Source of the DNA: Syntrophus gentianae
GTDB lineage: Bacteria; Desulfobacterota; Syntrophia; Syntrophales; Syntrophaceae
DNA: 64,000 bases
NCBI RefSeq assembly: GCF_900109885.1
Contig: NZ_FOBS01000006.1
Location: forward strand, 62,001 to 126,000
Reading direction: 5' to 3'
In this document: piece by piece, positions 1-9,145 of the stretch
How the letters are laid out: each line of letters starts with the position of its first letter
Position numbering within the stretch: position 1 is the stretch's first letter
Program-made: the position numbers and the translations under genes
The notes under the pieces: model-generated
Database searches by the model: none
What the model was told of the DNA's origin: nothing
The model's input: only the letters and a program-made list of their open reading frames with translations

Positions 1-185
1 CCTGCGGCTCTCCGACTTGCCGGGCCTTGGCTGAGGACATCATCCGAGGAATGGCCTTTGAAACGGATTGCGTGATCAAGTTGAGAGATCGCATCAAGAT
101 TCTGGCTCAGGAAATTCTCTATCTGGCGCGCATCGTCCCGCCGTCCATGGCTGCGGAGAGTTCGGAGAAAAAGGACAATATTTAA
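1..185 (+). CDS. Fe-S cluster protein, C-terminal fragment
   Basis: Only the last 60 codons lie in the window, read from base 3 to the TAA at 183-185. The fragment begins CGSPTCRALAED, a cysteine pattern typical of the 4Fe-4S domain (PF04060 type) found at the C-terminus of ferredoxin/hydrogenase-like proteins. A helical tail follows that is rich in charged residues. A DRTGG-domain gene starts 59 bases downstream. In anaerobes this pair often sits beside [FeFe]-hydrogenase or redox-sensing genes, but the rest of the locus is outside the window, so the full product cannot be named. Confidence 0.6.
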   Translation, partial: CGSPTCRALAEDIIRGMAFETDCVIKLRDRIKILAQEILYLARIVPPSMAAESSEKKDNI

Positions 186-244
186 GCCGGAACAGCGGCT
201 TGCGCAGGATGCCTGCGGCATCGAAAAAATGTGGGAGAGATAAG

Positions 245-577
245 ATGACCCTTGCCCAGTTGATTGAGAATATTCGCTTTGAAGTTGTGACAGGTGACAT
301 CAACATGGACCGGGAGATACGAACCGGTTATACGTCGGACCTTCTTTCGGACGCAATCGCAAACATCGAGGAAAACTCCGTCTGGATTACCATGCAGAGG
401 CATATCAATATCCTGGGGGTTGCCAAACTGAAGGATGTCGTCGCTGTGGTGATCCCCCGCAATCTTCAGGTAGAGCAGAGCGTCGTGGATAAGGCCCGTG
501 AGGAGGGGATTGCGATCCTGCGGGGACCTCAGACGGCCTTCGAGATTTCGGCCCTCATTTACAATGCTTTAAGATAA
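245..577 (+). CDS. DRTGG domain protein
   Basis: A 110-residue protein starting MTLAQLIENIRFEVVTGD, with a GGGAGAGATAAG ribosome-binding region just before the ATG. I chose this start over a longer reading that begins at 68, because that one overlaps the upstream Fe-S gene in another frame. Length, the G-Y-T-S-D-L-L-S-D segment near residue 28 and the alternating strand-helix pattern fit stand-alone DRTGG domains (PF07085), which are thought to be ligand-binding regulatory modules. It is probably co-transcribed with the preceding Fe-S protein. Its ligand is unknown. The assignment rests on sequence character recalled from the family. Confidence 0.7.
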   Translation: MTLAQLIENIRFEVVTGDINMDREIRTGYTSDLLSDAIANIEENSVWITMQRHINILGVAKLKDVVAVVIPRNLQVEQSVVDKAREEGIAILRGPQTAFEISALIYNALR

Positions 578-979
578 AATTCGGTTTTCTCAGCGAGAAA
601 CACCGCCGGGACCTCTTCGGTCATAATCGATCTTTCCCTCGACCAGAAGGATTGCCGCAAGGCGGTTCCAGCCGATGTTTTGAAAAAATCAAGCATAAAA
701 GCGGCCTCTCTGTCAGGTTCACGAGGACCCTGCGCTGCAAAGGGCTGCGGTCTGGACGTGCATAGGGAAATGCCGCTTTCCGGTCTTGCTGCAGGCGTCT
801 CTGCAAGCTTAAAAAAAATCACCCCTTCCACAAGGTTCTCCTCCCTTGCGTCTTCTGCTTCCAGATCCTGAAAAAATCACCTTTTTAGAGATGGTCCTTT
901 GTGCTAAGGAAAAACACCTTTTGACCCGCAAGGGTTCATAAATCGAAAACATGCCAGCCAGAAGGACAGCTCCCGATTC
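578..979. other. Intergenic stretch, no supported gene
   Basis: About 400 bases between the DRTGG gene and the phosphoesterase gene. Short open frames exist on both strands, for example minus 559-831, but none has a convincing ribosome-binding site or a recognisable protein. I see no strong hairpin followed by a T-run. A promoter for the downstream gene is presumably near the 3' end, but I cannot point to one. Confidence 0.4.
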
Positions 980-1756
980 ATGAAAGCCCTGTTTATTGCC
1001 GATGCCCATCTGAAAAACAGTCATGATGCGAATTATCAGAAACTGCTGATGTTTCTTGCATCGCTCGTCCATCCTTCCGAGGTTGAGAAGCAGCTTGATT
1101 TACAACCGACCATCCAGCAGCGGATTCCCGTAGATGATCTCTATATCGGGGGAGATTTTTTTGATTTCTGGTTTTGCCGGGGACGGGAGGTCTATCCGGA
1201 ATTTGTTCCGGTCATTTCGGCTTTGACGGCGATTCGGGATCGGGGGATTCGTGTCCATTTCGCGGAAGGCAACCACGATTTTTTTCTTGCGGATTATTTC
1301 ACCCGGATGTTGGGGATGGAAGTCTATCCTGAGTGGGGGACATTCATGCTGGATGACTGCAAAGTCCTTTTTTCCCATGGCGATACGGTGGACAGGCAGA
1401 ATGTTCAATACCTCCGGCTCAGAAAACTGTTGAGAAGCGCGTTCGTTTATCAGCTGCAGCGGCGGCTGCCCCTTTCCCTTCTCTGGAAAATAGCCGGAGC
1501 CGGCTCCGCTGCAAGCAAGGGAACAGCCCGAATTCCCGAAGAAAAACTTGCCGAGATTCTTCATGCTTTTTCCGCGGCAAAACTCCGGCGAGAGTTTGAC
1601 GCGGTCATCCTGGGGCATTGTCATCAACCGATCATGAAAGAATATTCGATCGGAAGCCGTAAAAGATATTCAATCACCCTGGGCGATTGGATTCGGCATT
1701 TTTCCTACCTGTATTATGAAGATGGCAATTTCAGGCTTTGCTTCTTCGAAGCTTAA
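980..1756 (+). CDS. UDP-2,3-diacylglucosamine pyrophosphatase-like metallophosphoesterase
   Basis: A 258-residue protein with the full set of calcineurin-type metallophosphoesterase motifs: DxH at 8-10, GDFFD at 58-62, GNHD at 97-100, HGD at 133-135 and GHCHQP at 212-217. These bind a two-metal centre. Length and motif spacing fit the LpxH family, which cleaves UDP-2,3-diacylglucosamine to lipid X in lipid A synthesis at the inner face of the cytoplasmic membrane. A related nucleotidase or phosphatase cannot be excluded. It has no lpx neighbours, and an AGAAGGA ribosome-binding site precedes the ATG by about a dozen bases. Confidence 0.75.
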   Translation: MKALFIADAHLKNSHDANYQKLLMFLASLVHPSEVEKQLDLQPTIQQRIPVDDLYIGGDFFDFWFCRGREVYPEFVPVISALTAIRDRGIRVHFAEGNHDFFLADYFTRMLGMEVYPEWGTFMLDDCKVLFSHGDTVDRQNVQYLRLRKLLRSAFVYQLQRRLPLSLLWKIAGAGSAASKGTARIPEEKLAEILHAFSAAKLRREFDAVILGHCHQPIMKEYSIGSRKRYSITLGDWIRHFSYLYYEDGNFRLCFFEA

Positions 1757-1980
1757 GGAAGGAAGAGCTAGAGGGATTATTTGCAACTAGTTGATATTAA
1801 ATGTGAATATTTTATTCTCAGGCAATAACATAATGCTGGACTTATCGTGAACGATGTGTTAGCACGCCCACTGATTTTGCCGAGGGATGCGAAACCGATG
1901 CTGGATATCAAACATCAGGAATTGAGAAAGAATCTCTCCGGCGGGTTGTACAAGAACAATACATGAAGGAGTGGAGCAAA

Positions 1981-2529
1981 TTGAATAGCCTTGTCCCGAA
2001 AAAAATATTTTTTACCAAAGGTGTGGGAACACACAAGGAAGAGCTGCACTCCTTTGAGCTGGCCCTTCGGGATGCCGGAATTGAAAAGTGTAATCTTGTT
2101 CAGGTGTCCAGTATATTGCCTCCCGGCTGTCAGGTGATTTCCCGGGGAATGGGGTTAAAAGAACTGAAACCCGGGGCTATTACCTATTGCGTTCTGAGCC
2201 GCTGCAGCAGTGATGAACCCCGGCGTCTGCTGGCCGCTTCCGTGGGCTGTGCAATTCCCACCGATCGCAATACCTATGGTTATATCAGTGAATATCACGC
2301 CTTTGGCCAGACAGGACGCCAGGCAGGCGATCATGCGGAGGACCTTGCCGCGGCCATGCTGGCCTCCACCCTCGGGATCGATTTCAATATTGATGAAAGC
2401 TGGGATGACAAAAAAGAAATCTTCAAAATCAGCGGCAAGATCGTCAGTACGAGAAACATCACGCAGTCCACTATCGTCAAGAACGGGGGCCAAACAACGG
2501 TCATCGCTGTAGCCGTCTTCCAGTTTTAG
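1981..2529 (+). CDS. pdaD: Pyruvoyl-dependent arginine decarboxylase
   Basis: This belongs to the pyruvoyl-dependent arginine decarboxylase family, which makes agmatine for polyamine synthesis. I start it at the TTG at 1981, because AAGGAG at 1966-1971 lies nine bases before it; an in-frame ATG at 1963 would overlap that site. The product is then 182 residues. The self-cleavage site is the Ser43-Ser44 pair in QVSSILPPG. Cleavage would give a small beta chain and an alpha chain whose N-terminal serine becomes the pyruvoyl group. The family is common in archaea and some anaerobic bacteria. The gene stands alone, with no polyamine genes beside it. Confidence 0.88.
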   Translation: MNSLVPKKIFFTKGVGTHKEELHSFELALRDAGIEKCNLVQVSSILPPGCQVISRGMGLKELKPGAITYCVLSRCSSDEPRRLLAASVGCAIPTDRNTYGYISEYHAFGQTGRQAGDHAEDLAAAMLASTLGIDFNIDESWDDKKEIFKISGKIVSTRNITQSTIVKNGGQTTVIAVAVFQF

Positions 2530-2761
2530 CCTTCATTGTTCAGGGGAAACCAAAAACAGAGGAAGCCTTTCCGCAGCGTGTGTCAACCAGTCGTTGCGCG
2601 ATAGCGAAAATCTCATCCGTATCCATTCCTTTCTTCGCCGGTCAGTAAATTTGCGAAGATATGAAAATCAGGAGAACCGGGGGACCCTGTGTCCTCCCCT
2701 CCCGATTCTTTCTGAAATTCTGCCAATCCAGCGGGTCTCTTTTTGTCCTGGGAATATCATC
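2530..2761. other. Intergenic stretch before the usp promoter
   Basis: No gene is supported here. An imperfect hairpin, GGGGGAC paired with GTCC-T-CCCC around 2680-2702, is the only structure I see. It has no T-run, so I do not call it a terminator. The short open frame at 2594-2794 is low complexity and has no ribosome-binding site. Confidence 0.35.
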
Positions 2762-2790
2762 TTGAATTTCATGGAGAAGAAGAGTATAAA
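2762..2790 (+). promoter_or_regulatory. Probable sigma-70 promoter of the usp pair
   Basis: TTGAAT at 2762-2767, a 17-base spacer and TATAAA at 2785-2790 give a good vegetative promoter. Transcription would start near 2797, leaving a leader of roughly 140 bases before the first usp ATG at 2938. Confidence 0.5.
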
Positions 2791-2937
2791 ATAACATAAT
2801 ATTTCAGTCCTTTATCTCAGTATGATCATAGCAATGGCTTTTGTTTGCGGCTCTCTGTGACAGTGCGGGGGACCTGTTTCAAATATTAGGAATTGGAATA
2901 AGGACACGATAACGTCATAAAAAAGGAGGAAAAGGCC

Positions 2938-3372
2938 ATGTTTGATCGCATTCTGTATCCCACTGATTTTTCCGATGTATCGATGAAAGCCGTAAATTAT
3001 GTGAAGCAGTTAAAAAAGGCAGGTACAAAAGAGGTTGTGGTTCTCCATGTGATTGACGAAAGGACACTCGTCGTTCCGGATGTATTCAGTGGCGTGGATT
3101 TTATGGCGTTGGAAAATGAACTGAGGCGGATTGCCGACGAGCAGTGTAATAAAATTGTGGAACAATTCCAGGAAGTCGGGCTGAGCGCCAAGTTCATGGT
3201 GAAAAAGGGCATTCCTTTTCTGGATATTCTCAAAACGGCCCAGGAAGAGGATGTTTCCTTGATCGTCATTGGATCGCACGGAAAGAGCAACCTGGAGGAA
3301 ATGTTGCTCGGTTCCGTGTCCGAAAAGGTCATCCGTAAAGCGGTTCGGCCGGTTTTGGTGGTAAAACGTTAG
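2938..3372 (+). CDS. Universal stress protein (UspA family), copy 1
   Basis: A 144-residue single-domain Usp protein, cytoplasmic. The nucleotide-binding signature G-2x-G-9x-G(S) is present at Gly112, Gly115 and Gly125-Ser, so it is probably an ATP-binding member. An AAGGAGGA ribosome-binding site precedes the ATG. A second copy follows 57 bases later with no terminator between, so the two are probably one transcript. Members of this family are induced in starvation and energy stress; the exact role here is unknown. The two copies are most alike at their N-terminal ten residues and in the C-terminal third. Confidence 0.88.
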   Translation: MFDRILYPTDFSDVSMKAVNYVKQLKKAGTKEVVVLHVIDERTLVVPDVFSGVDFMALENELRRIADEQCNKIVEQFQEVGLSAKFMVKKGIPFLDILKTAQEEDVSLIVIGSHGKSNLEEMLLGSVSEKVIRKAVRPVLVVKR

Positions 3373-3429
3373 GATGCGGGACGTCTTAGCAAGAAGTACA
3401 ACGTCATATAATATAAGGAGGAGAAGACC

Positions 3430-3864
3430 ATGTTTGATCGCATTCTGTATCCCACTGATTGTTCCGATGTGTCGTTGAAAGCCGTGGATTATGTAAAACA
3501 GTTAAAGGACGCTGGGGCAAAAGAGGTTGTGGTTCTGCATGTGGTTGACGAAAGGACTCTGATTGTTCCGGATATTTTCACCGGCATTGACTTTGTGGCG
3601 TTGGAAAATGAAATGAAGCGGGTTGCCGGCGAGGAGTGCAATAAAATTGTGGAACAATTAAGTGAAGTCGGGCTGAACGCCAGGTTCCTGATGAAAAAGG
3701 GCATTCCTTTTCTGGAAATTCTGGAAACGGCCCGGGAAGAAAATGTTTCCTTGATCGTCATTGGGTCGCACGGGAAGAGCAATCTGAAGGAAATGTTGCT
3801 CGGTTCCGTGTCCGAAGCGGTCATCCGTAAAGCTGTTCAACCCGTCCTGGTGATCAAACGGTAA
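3430..3864 (+). CDS. Universal stress protein (UspA family), copy 2
   Basis: A 144-residue paralogue of the preceding gene, of identical length and clearly a tandem duplicate. It begins MFDRILYPTD as copy 1 does, and keeps the G-2x-G-9x-GS nucleotide-binding signature in the C-terminal third. It has its own AAGGAGGAGAAG ribosome-binding site. Differences between copies are spread along the protein and mostly conservative, for example charged swaps around residues 62-70. This suggests both are functional and not a recent gene conversion. A strong hairpin terminator follows the stop codon and is shared with convergent glyS. Confidence 0.88.
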   Translation: MFDRILYPTDCSDVSLKAVDYVKQLKDAGAKEVVVLHVVDERTLIVPDIFTGIDFVALENEMKRVAGEECNKIVEQLSEVGLNARFLMKKGIPFLEILETAREENVSLIVIGSHGKSNLKEMLLGSVSEAVIRKAVQPVLVIKR

Positions 3865-3869
3865 GACGC

Positions 3870-3911
3870 AAGAGGGGCGCGTTGAAGGAAGATGCTCAAC
3901 GCGCCCCTCTT
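3870..3911. terminator. Bidirectional terminator between usp and glyS
   Basis: A perfect 16-base inverted repeat: arm 3870-3885 (AAGAGGGGCGCGTTGA), a ten-base loop, and arm 3896-3911. The arms end in short A and T runs on both sides. The hairpin lies between the stop codons of the convergent usp and glyS genes and can serve both. Confidence 0.85.
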
Positions 3912-3915
3912 GATT

Positions 3916-5988
3916 TCAGGCTTCCGTAACGATTTTTGAGAAATCCGCAATGCGGCGAAACATTGAAAAGAGCGCTTCCAGCAGGGAAAGCCGATTGAAG
4001 CGGATATCCTCTTCTTCTACCATGACCATTACCGATCCGAAAAACCGGTCAATCGGCTCGCGCAGGGCGGCAAGTTCCAGCAGCGCTGCGGGATAATCAT
4101 TTTGAACCAGCGCTTTGTCGACTTTGTCGCGGGTTTCAAGGAAGGTTGAATGCAGCAGGGTCTCTTCCTCCAAGCTGAAAAGGGAGGAATCGATCCGGCC
4201 GTTTCCGAAGTCCTTTTGGATGTTGCCGGCCCGTTTGAAGGCAATGGCCAGAGGTTCGTAGGCGGGGTGCGTTTTGAAGGTTTCCATGGCCGCGATCTTT
4301 TTGATGACCTGTACCAGGTCGGAGTACCCCGCCGCAAGAACGGCGCCGACCACATCCTGGGGGTGACCCTGGGAAATCAGCATATTTTCAAGCCGCCCCC
4401 GGAAGAACTCCAGAACATCCCTCCGGGTCTCTTCCGCAGAACGTTTCAGCCGATCTTGAAGGATCGCAAGACTCGAGTCCACCAGATTTTCCAGCAGCAA
4501 AGGATACTGTTTTTCCAGGATGATGTTGATGATGCCCAGGGCCTGACGGCGCAGGGCATAGGGATCCGCCGTACCCGTGGGAATCAGGCTGACGCCGAAG
4601 AACCCGACGATGGTGTCCATTTTATCCGCCATGCTGACGATGGCGCCTTCATGGCTTTGCGGAAGATCGCCGCCGGCGGTTGTCGGGAGGTAATGTTCAT
4701 AGATGGCCTTGGCCACTGTGGGATCTTCTCCCGCCAGCAGGGCGTATTCACGGCCCATGATTCCCTGGAGCTCGGAAAATTCTCCCACCATCTGGGTGTC
4801 CAGATCGGCCTTGGCCAAGAGGGCCGCGCGGTCAACCCTGTCTTTTCGGGAAGGATCGAGGCGGTCGGTAATAGTGGCCGCCAGCTTCCGGAAACGCTGG
4901 ACCTTATCGTAGGAGGTCCCCAGCAAGGTGTGAAAAACGACCTGCTTGAGTCCTTCTACCCGGTCATCGAGAGGCGTCTTCTGATCTTCTTCAAAGAAGA
5001 ACTGGGCATCGGACAATCGCGCCCGGATGACTTTCTCATTCCCCCGCATCACCACCGAGGGGTCCCGGGCAAGGGTATTGTTGATCGTAATGAAGTAGGG
5101 CAACAGCCGCTCTTCCGAATCGACGACGGGGAAATATTTCTGGTGAGACATCATGGAGGTGATCAGGACCTCTCCGGGAAGGTCGAGGTATTTCCGATCA
5201 AAGCTTCCACAGACCACCGTGGGGTACTCCACGAGATAGGTTACGGTTTCCAGAAGGTCTTCATTCTCCAGCGCCCGGCCGGATACGGCCATGGCGGCTT
5301 TGCGCGCCTCTTCGAGAATGATCCGCTTACGCTCCTCGGGATCGACGATGACAAAGTGTTCCCGGGTTCCCGCCAGGTATTCTTTCAGATTGGAAACGGG
5401 AAAAGGCTCGGGGCTCATGAACCGGTGCCCCCGGGAAAGATTGCCGCTTTCGATGTTCTCGATCCGGAAGGGGACAACGGCGCCGCCATAAAGGGCAACA
5501 ATCCAGTGGATCGGCCGGGCAAAGCGAAAATCCAGATCTCCCCACCGCATGGATTTTTTAAAGGAAAGAGAGAAAACCAGTTTGGACAGCATCTCCGGCA
5601 GCAGGGATGAGGTGTCTTTGCCGGAAAGGTGTTTGCGGATGCACAGATATTCCCCTTTGTCGGTCTCAAGGGTGCCGACTTCGGAGATATCGACGCCCTG
5701 GCCCCTGGCGAAGCCCAGGGCGGCCTTGGTGGGGTTCCCTTCCGCATCAAAGGAAACCCTTTTGGCGGGGCCGAGCTTTTCAATAACCTGGTCTTCCTGT
5801 CTTTGGGCAACATCGGCCACGGCAAGGCAAAGCCGTCGGGGGGTCCCAAAGGTCTGGATCGGCCCGTAAGGAATCCGTTCCTCGGTGAGTGCCTTGCGGA
5901 TATGCGAACTCATGTCGTTCAGCGCCTTGGGAATAAAGGCGGCAGGAACTTCCTCCGTCCCTATTTCCAGCAGCAGTTCATTGCTCAT
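3916..5988 (-). CDS. glyS: Glycyl-tRNA synthetase beta subunit
   Basis: A 690-residue protein with the family N-terminus NELLLEIGTEEVPAAFIPKA and the expected length for the beta chain of the bacterial alpha2beta2 glycyl-tRNA synthetase. The beta chain binds tRNA-Gly, and its C-terminal third corresponds to the anticodon-binding region. The alpha chain gene glyQ lies 84 bases upstream on the same strand, so the two are probably co-transcribed in the order glyQ-glyS, as in most proteobacteria. The gene ends at a terminator shared with the usp genes. A long plus-strand open frame (4150-5610) is only its antisense shadow. Confidence 0.97.
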   Translation of the reverse strand: MSNELLLEIGTEEVPAAFIPKALNDMSSHIRKALTEERIPYGPIQTFGTPRRLCLAVADVAQRQEDQVIEKLGPAKRVSFDAEGNPTKAALGFARGQGVDISEVGTLETDKGEYLCIRKHLSGKDTSSLLPEMLSKLVFSLSFKKSMRWGDLDFRFARPIHWIVALYGGAVVPFRIENIESGNLSRGHRFMSPEPFPVSNLKEYLAGTREHFVIVDPEERKRIILEEARKAAMAVSGRALENEDLLETVTYLVEYPTVVCGSFDRKYLDLPGEVLITSMMSHQKYFPVVDSEERLLPYFITINNTLARDPSVVMRGNEKVIRARLSDAQFFFEEDQKTPLDDRVEGLKQVVFHTLLGTSYDKVQRFRKLAATITDRLDPSRKDRVDRAALLAKADLDTQMVGEFSELQGIMGREYALLAGEDPTVAKAIYEHYLPTTAGGDLPQSHEGAIVSMADKMDTIVGFFGVSLIPTGTADPYALRRQALGIINIILEKQYPLLLENLVDSSLAILQDRLKRSAEETRRDVLEFFRGRLENMLISQGHPQDVVGAVLAAGYSDLVQVIKKIAAMETFKTHPAYEPLAIAFKRAGNIQKDFGNGRIDSSLFSLEEETLLHSTFLETRDKVDKALVQNDYPAALLELAALREPIDRFFGSVMVMVEEEDIRFNRLSLLEALFSMFRRIADFSKIVTEA

Positions 5989-6072
5989 CTGACTCTCCCA
6001 TCTTTCATCTTTATGGATTGCTTTTTCAAAAGGGTCCTATCGGATTTTGTTTTCTAAAATAGAGGCCGGCCG

Positions 6073-6951
6073 TCATGCCGCCGATCTGCCCAGCAGGGGA
6101 AACCCCATGCGCTCACGCTGACGGATGTATCCTTCGGCGGAAAGCCTTGCCAGATTCCGGACTCTCCCGATGTAACTGGTCCGCTCGGCCACACTGATGG
6201 CCCCCCGGGCATTGAGAAGGTTGAAGGTGTGGGAACACTTGAGGCAGTAATCGTAAGCGGGAAGGACCAGATCCTTCTCCGCCGTCCGGATGGCTTCGGC
6301 CTCATAGGAATCGAAGAGTTTCCTCAGCATGTCCACATCGGCAATTTCAAAATTATAGGTTGAGAATTCAACCTCTCCCTGATGATGGACATCTCCGTAC
6401 TTGATGTGCTCGTTCCACTGCAGATCGTAGACATTGTCGATTCCCTGGATGTACATGGCGATGCGCTCAATGCCGTAAGTCAGTTCCGCGCAGACGGGTT
6501 TCACGTCGATGCCGCCCACCTGCTGGAAATAGGTGAATTGGGAAATCTCCATACCGTCCAGCCAGACTTCCCAGCCCAGCCCCCATGCCCCCACGGTGGG
6601 GGATTCCCAGTCATCTTCAACAAAGCGGATATCGTGGTCCAGGGGATCGATGCCGAAACTCCGGAGGGAGTTCAAGTAAAGATCCTGGATGTTCAGGGGA
6701 GAGGGCTTCATGATGACCTGATACTGGTAGTAATGCTGGAGGCGGTTCGGATTTTCGCCATAACGGCCGTCCGTCGGCCGGCGCGACGGTTCCACGTAGG
6801 CGACATTCCAGGGTTCCGGTCCCAGGGCCCGCAGAAAAGTCGCGGGATTGAATGTGCCTGCGCCCACTTCGATATCATAGGGCTGTTGAACAACGCAGCC
6901 TTGATCTGCCCAGTAATGTTCGAGGGCGAAAATCAGTTCCTGAAAAGTCAC
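6073..6951 (-). CDS. glyQ: Glycyl-tRNA synthetase alpha subunit
   Basis: A 292-residue class II synthetase catalytic chain. The N-terminus [18 protein letters not shown] is followed by the conserved [17 protein letters not shown] and [19 protein letters not shown] blocks that form the glycyl-adenylate site. It pairs with the downstream glyS product in an alpha2beta2 enzyme in the cytoplasm. The length is normal. RecO is encoded just upstream on the same strand, about 100 bases away, which is a common arrangement. Confidence 0.97.
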   Translation of the reverse strand: MTFQELIFALEHYWADQGCVVQQPYDIEVGAGTFNPATFLRALGPEPWNVAYVEPSRRPTDGRYGENPNRLQHYYQYQVIMKPSPLNIQDLYLNSLRSFGIDPLDHDIRFVEDDWESPTVGAWGLGWEVWLDGMEISQFTYFQQVGGIDVKPVCAELTYGIERIAMYIQGIDNVYDLQWNEHIKYGDVHHQGEVEFSTYNFEIADVDMLRKLFDSYEAEAIRTAEKDLVLPAYDYCLKCSHTFNLLNARGAISVAERTSYIGRVRNLARLSAEGYIRQRERMGFPLLGRSAA

Positions 6952-7054
6952 CTTATGCCTCCTGTGCTTTTTTCGATATTCCCATTATATTTAAGAAGTT
7001 CCGGCAGTTACCTAGCATGATGAGGACCCTGTGTCAATACGAAAAAGAGGCCCG

Positions 7055-7834
7055 TTACACGCCCATGGACTGGATCTCGTCGAGGACCTTCAAGGATTTC
7101 AGCTCTTTTCCCAGGATATGCCCGATAAAGAGGGAGAGGAGGGCCTTGCTCTCCCGGGCCGTTTGTCCCGAGAAGAGGATCCGTTTCATTTTTCCCGTTT
7201 CGATTTCTCTTCCGAGCTGAAGGGTTTTAATGGTGCCGAGAGAAATCGGCAGGGCATCGGAAGCCGCCGATTTCGAAGAACAACTCCGGCAGTGCAGTCC
7301 GCCCTGGGCAATGCTGAACACGTAACGCTGCCGGGAATCCAGGGGCGAATTGCAGAGGATGCAGCGATCGAGAGCGGGTGCGTACCCGGAAAGTTTCAGA
7401 TGACGGATCTCGAAGAAACGCAGGAGCCTCTCCGAAGTGTCGCCTTCTTCAATGAGCGACAGGAAGGTCTGCAGAAGCTCGAACAAGTCCGGGTCCGCTT
7501 TTTCTTCGGCGGAAAAATGATCGACGAGATCGATGAGATAGGAGGCCAGGAGCGTTCTGTCCAGGGATTTGCGGATTTCAGGATATTCGTGAATCCGGGA
7601 ACAGCTTTCCAGCCATGCCAGCTGATCCCGCTGCTTCCGGTAGAAGAGCAGGGAGGAACAACAGAAGGGCTCAAGGACATTGACGAAGCGCTTTCGACTT
7701 TTCCTCGCCCCCTTGGCGATGGCGGTCAGTTTCCCGAAATGCCGGGTATGGAAGGTCACAATCAGGTCCGAATCGCCGTAGTTCAAGGCCTTCAGAACGA
7801 TTCCCTCAGTTTTGAAAGTGGCTCGCGTGTTCAT
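7055..7834 (-). CDS. recO: DNA repair protein RecO
   Basis: A 259-residue RecO, which loads RecA onto SSB-coated single-stranded DNA together with RecR. The N-terminal OB-fold region carries the usual TEGIVLKALNYGDSDLIVTF block. A zinc-binding set is visible at Cys158, Cys161, Cys182 and Cys185, so this is the zinc-containing form. The ATG lacks a clear ribosome-binding site, and the gene is 30 bases downstream of pyrC on the same strand, so translation may depend on coupling with upstream genes. The length is normal. Confidence 0.9.
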   Translation of the reverse strand: MNTRATFKTEGIVLKALNYGDSDLIVTFHTRHFGKLTAIAKGARKSRKRFVNVLEPFCCSSLLFYRKQRDQLAWLESCSRIHEYPEIRKSLDRTLLASYLIDLVDHFSAEEKADPDLFELLQTFLSLIEEGDTSERLLRFFEIRHLKLSGYAPALDRCILCNSPLDSRQRYVFSIAQGGLHCRSCSSKSAASDALPISLGTIKTLQLGREIETGKMKRILFSGQTARESKALLSLFIGHILGKELKSLKVLDEIQSMGV

Positions 7835-7864
7835 GTCTGCAATGCCGAAAAGAACGGAAAACGC

Positions 7865-9145
7865 CTAATCCTCCGAATAAACGATCCTTCCTTCCACGAG
7901 GGTCAGGACGGCTTTCCCCTTGAAGGTCCAGCCGAAAAAGGGTGTGTTCCTGCCCTGCGATTTCCAGGAAAGGGGGTCGGCGACCCATGACCTGTCGGGG
8001 TCAAGGACGGTAATGTCCGCATCGGCGCCCGGAAAGAGCGTCCCTCTCGAGATGTTGAGAATCTTTGCGGGATTGGTGCTCATTTTTCGGATCAGTTCCG
8101 GAAGGGTCAGCAGCCCGTTCTCGACGAGCCTCAGGCTCAGGGCCAGCGCGGTTTCGAGACCGGAGATGCCGCTGGCGGCGTATTCAAATTCCACCTCTTT
8201 GTCGGTGAGGGCATGGGGGGCATGATCCGTAGCGATCGCATCGATCGTGCCGTCCCGGAGTCCTTCCAGGATCGCCTCAAGATCTTCCCGGCTCCGCAAG
8301 GGGGGATTGACCTTGAAGGAGGGGTCAAAATCGCGAAGGGCTTCGTCCGTCAAAGTGAAATAGTGAGGCGTCGTTTCCGCCGTAACCCGGACGCCCCGGT
8401 TCTTGGCGTCGCGGATCATCCGAACGGCTCCCGCGGCGCTCACGTGGGCGATGTGCAGGGCCGCACCGGTAAACTCGGCAAGGAGAAGATCCCGGGCGAC
8501 CATCGCCTCCTCGGCCAGGGTGGGGATGCCGGGAAGCCCCAGTTCCGTGGAGATTCGCCCTTCGTTCATAAGCCCGCCGGCAGACAGTTGGAGATCCTCG
8601 CAATGGGAAATAATCACCCGATCCAGTGAGGAGGCGTATTCCAGGGCCCTTCTCATGAGGCCGCTGTTCGTGACGGGTTTCCCGTCATCGGAAAAGGCAA
8701 CCGCTCCGGCCTCTTTCAAATCACCGAATTCCGCGAGGACCTTTCCCTCGGACTTGCGGGAGATGGCGGCAATGGGATAAACATGGACGAGGTTGCATTC
8801 CTGCGCCCGCTTGAGAATATATTCGGTAACGGTCCGGCTGTCGTTGACGGGGTCCGTGTTCGGCATACAGGCGATCGAAGTGAACCCCCCGGCCGCTGCC
8901 GCCTGGCTTCCTGAGCGGATGGTTTCCTTGTATTCGTAACCGGGTTCCCGCAGATGGGTGTGCATGTCGACAAGACCGGGCAGAACGATTTTGCCTTCCA
9001 GGGAAAAAACCTGTGTGTCCTGTGAACTTTCGTCTATCGAATCGGCAATGGAGACGATCTTGCCCCCCTCGACTAAGAGATCCCTCCGTCCATCGAGATT
9101 CTGCGAGGGATCGACGACCCTGCCTCCTTTCAACAGCATTTTCAT
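7865..9145 (-). CDS. pyrC: Dihydroorotase
   Basis: A 426-residue dihydroorotase of the long class, which cyclises carbamoyl-aspartate to dihydroorotate in pyrimidine synthesis. The metal-ligand pattern is complete: His62 and His64 in MHTHLREPG, Asp154 in FSDDGKP, His181, His234, and catalytic Asp307 in ATDHAPH. The start overlaps the pyrB stop by four bases, so the two are translationally coupled and may form the aspartate carbamoyltransferase-dihydroorotase complex seen in several bacteria. That complex is an inference from family knowledge. Confidence 0.96.
   Translation of the reverse strand: MKMLLKGGRVVDPSQNLDGRRDLLVEGGKIVSIADSIDESSQDTQVFSLEGKIVLPGLVDMHTHLREPGYEYKETIRSGSQAAAAGGFTSIACMPNTDPVNDSRTVTEYILKRAQECNLVHVYPIAAISRKSEGKVLAEFGDLKEAGAVAFSDDGKPVTNSGLMRRALEYASSLDRVIISHCEDLQLSAGGLMNEGRISTELGLPGIPTLAEEAMVARDLLLAEFTGAALHIAHVSAAGAVRMIRDAKNRGVRVTAETTPHYFTLTDEALRDFDPSFKVNPPLRSREDLEAILEGLRDGTIDAIATDHAPHALTDKEVEFEYAASGISGLETALALSLRLVENGLLTLPELIRKMSTNPAKILNISRGTLFPGADADITVLDPDRSWVADPLSWKSQGRNTPFFGWTFKGKAVLTLVEGRIVYSED

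Noticed and set aside
559-831. A 90-codon minus-strand open frame after the DRTGG gene
   Set aside because: No start signal and no recognisable motif; it overlaps the end of the DRTGG gene.
4150-5610. A 486-codon plus-strand open frame
   Set aside because: It is antisense to glyS, has no family resemblance, and arises from third-position GC bias in that gene.
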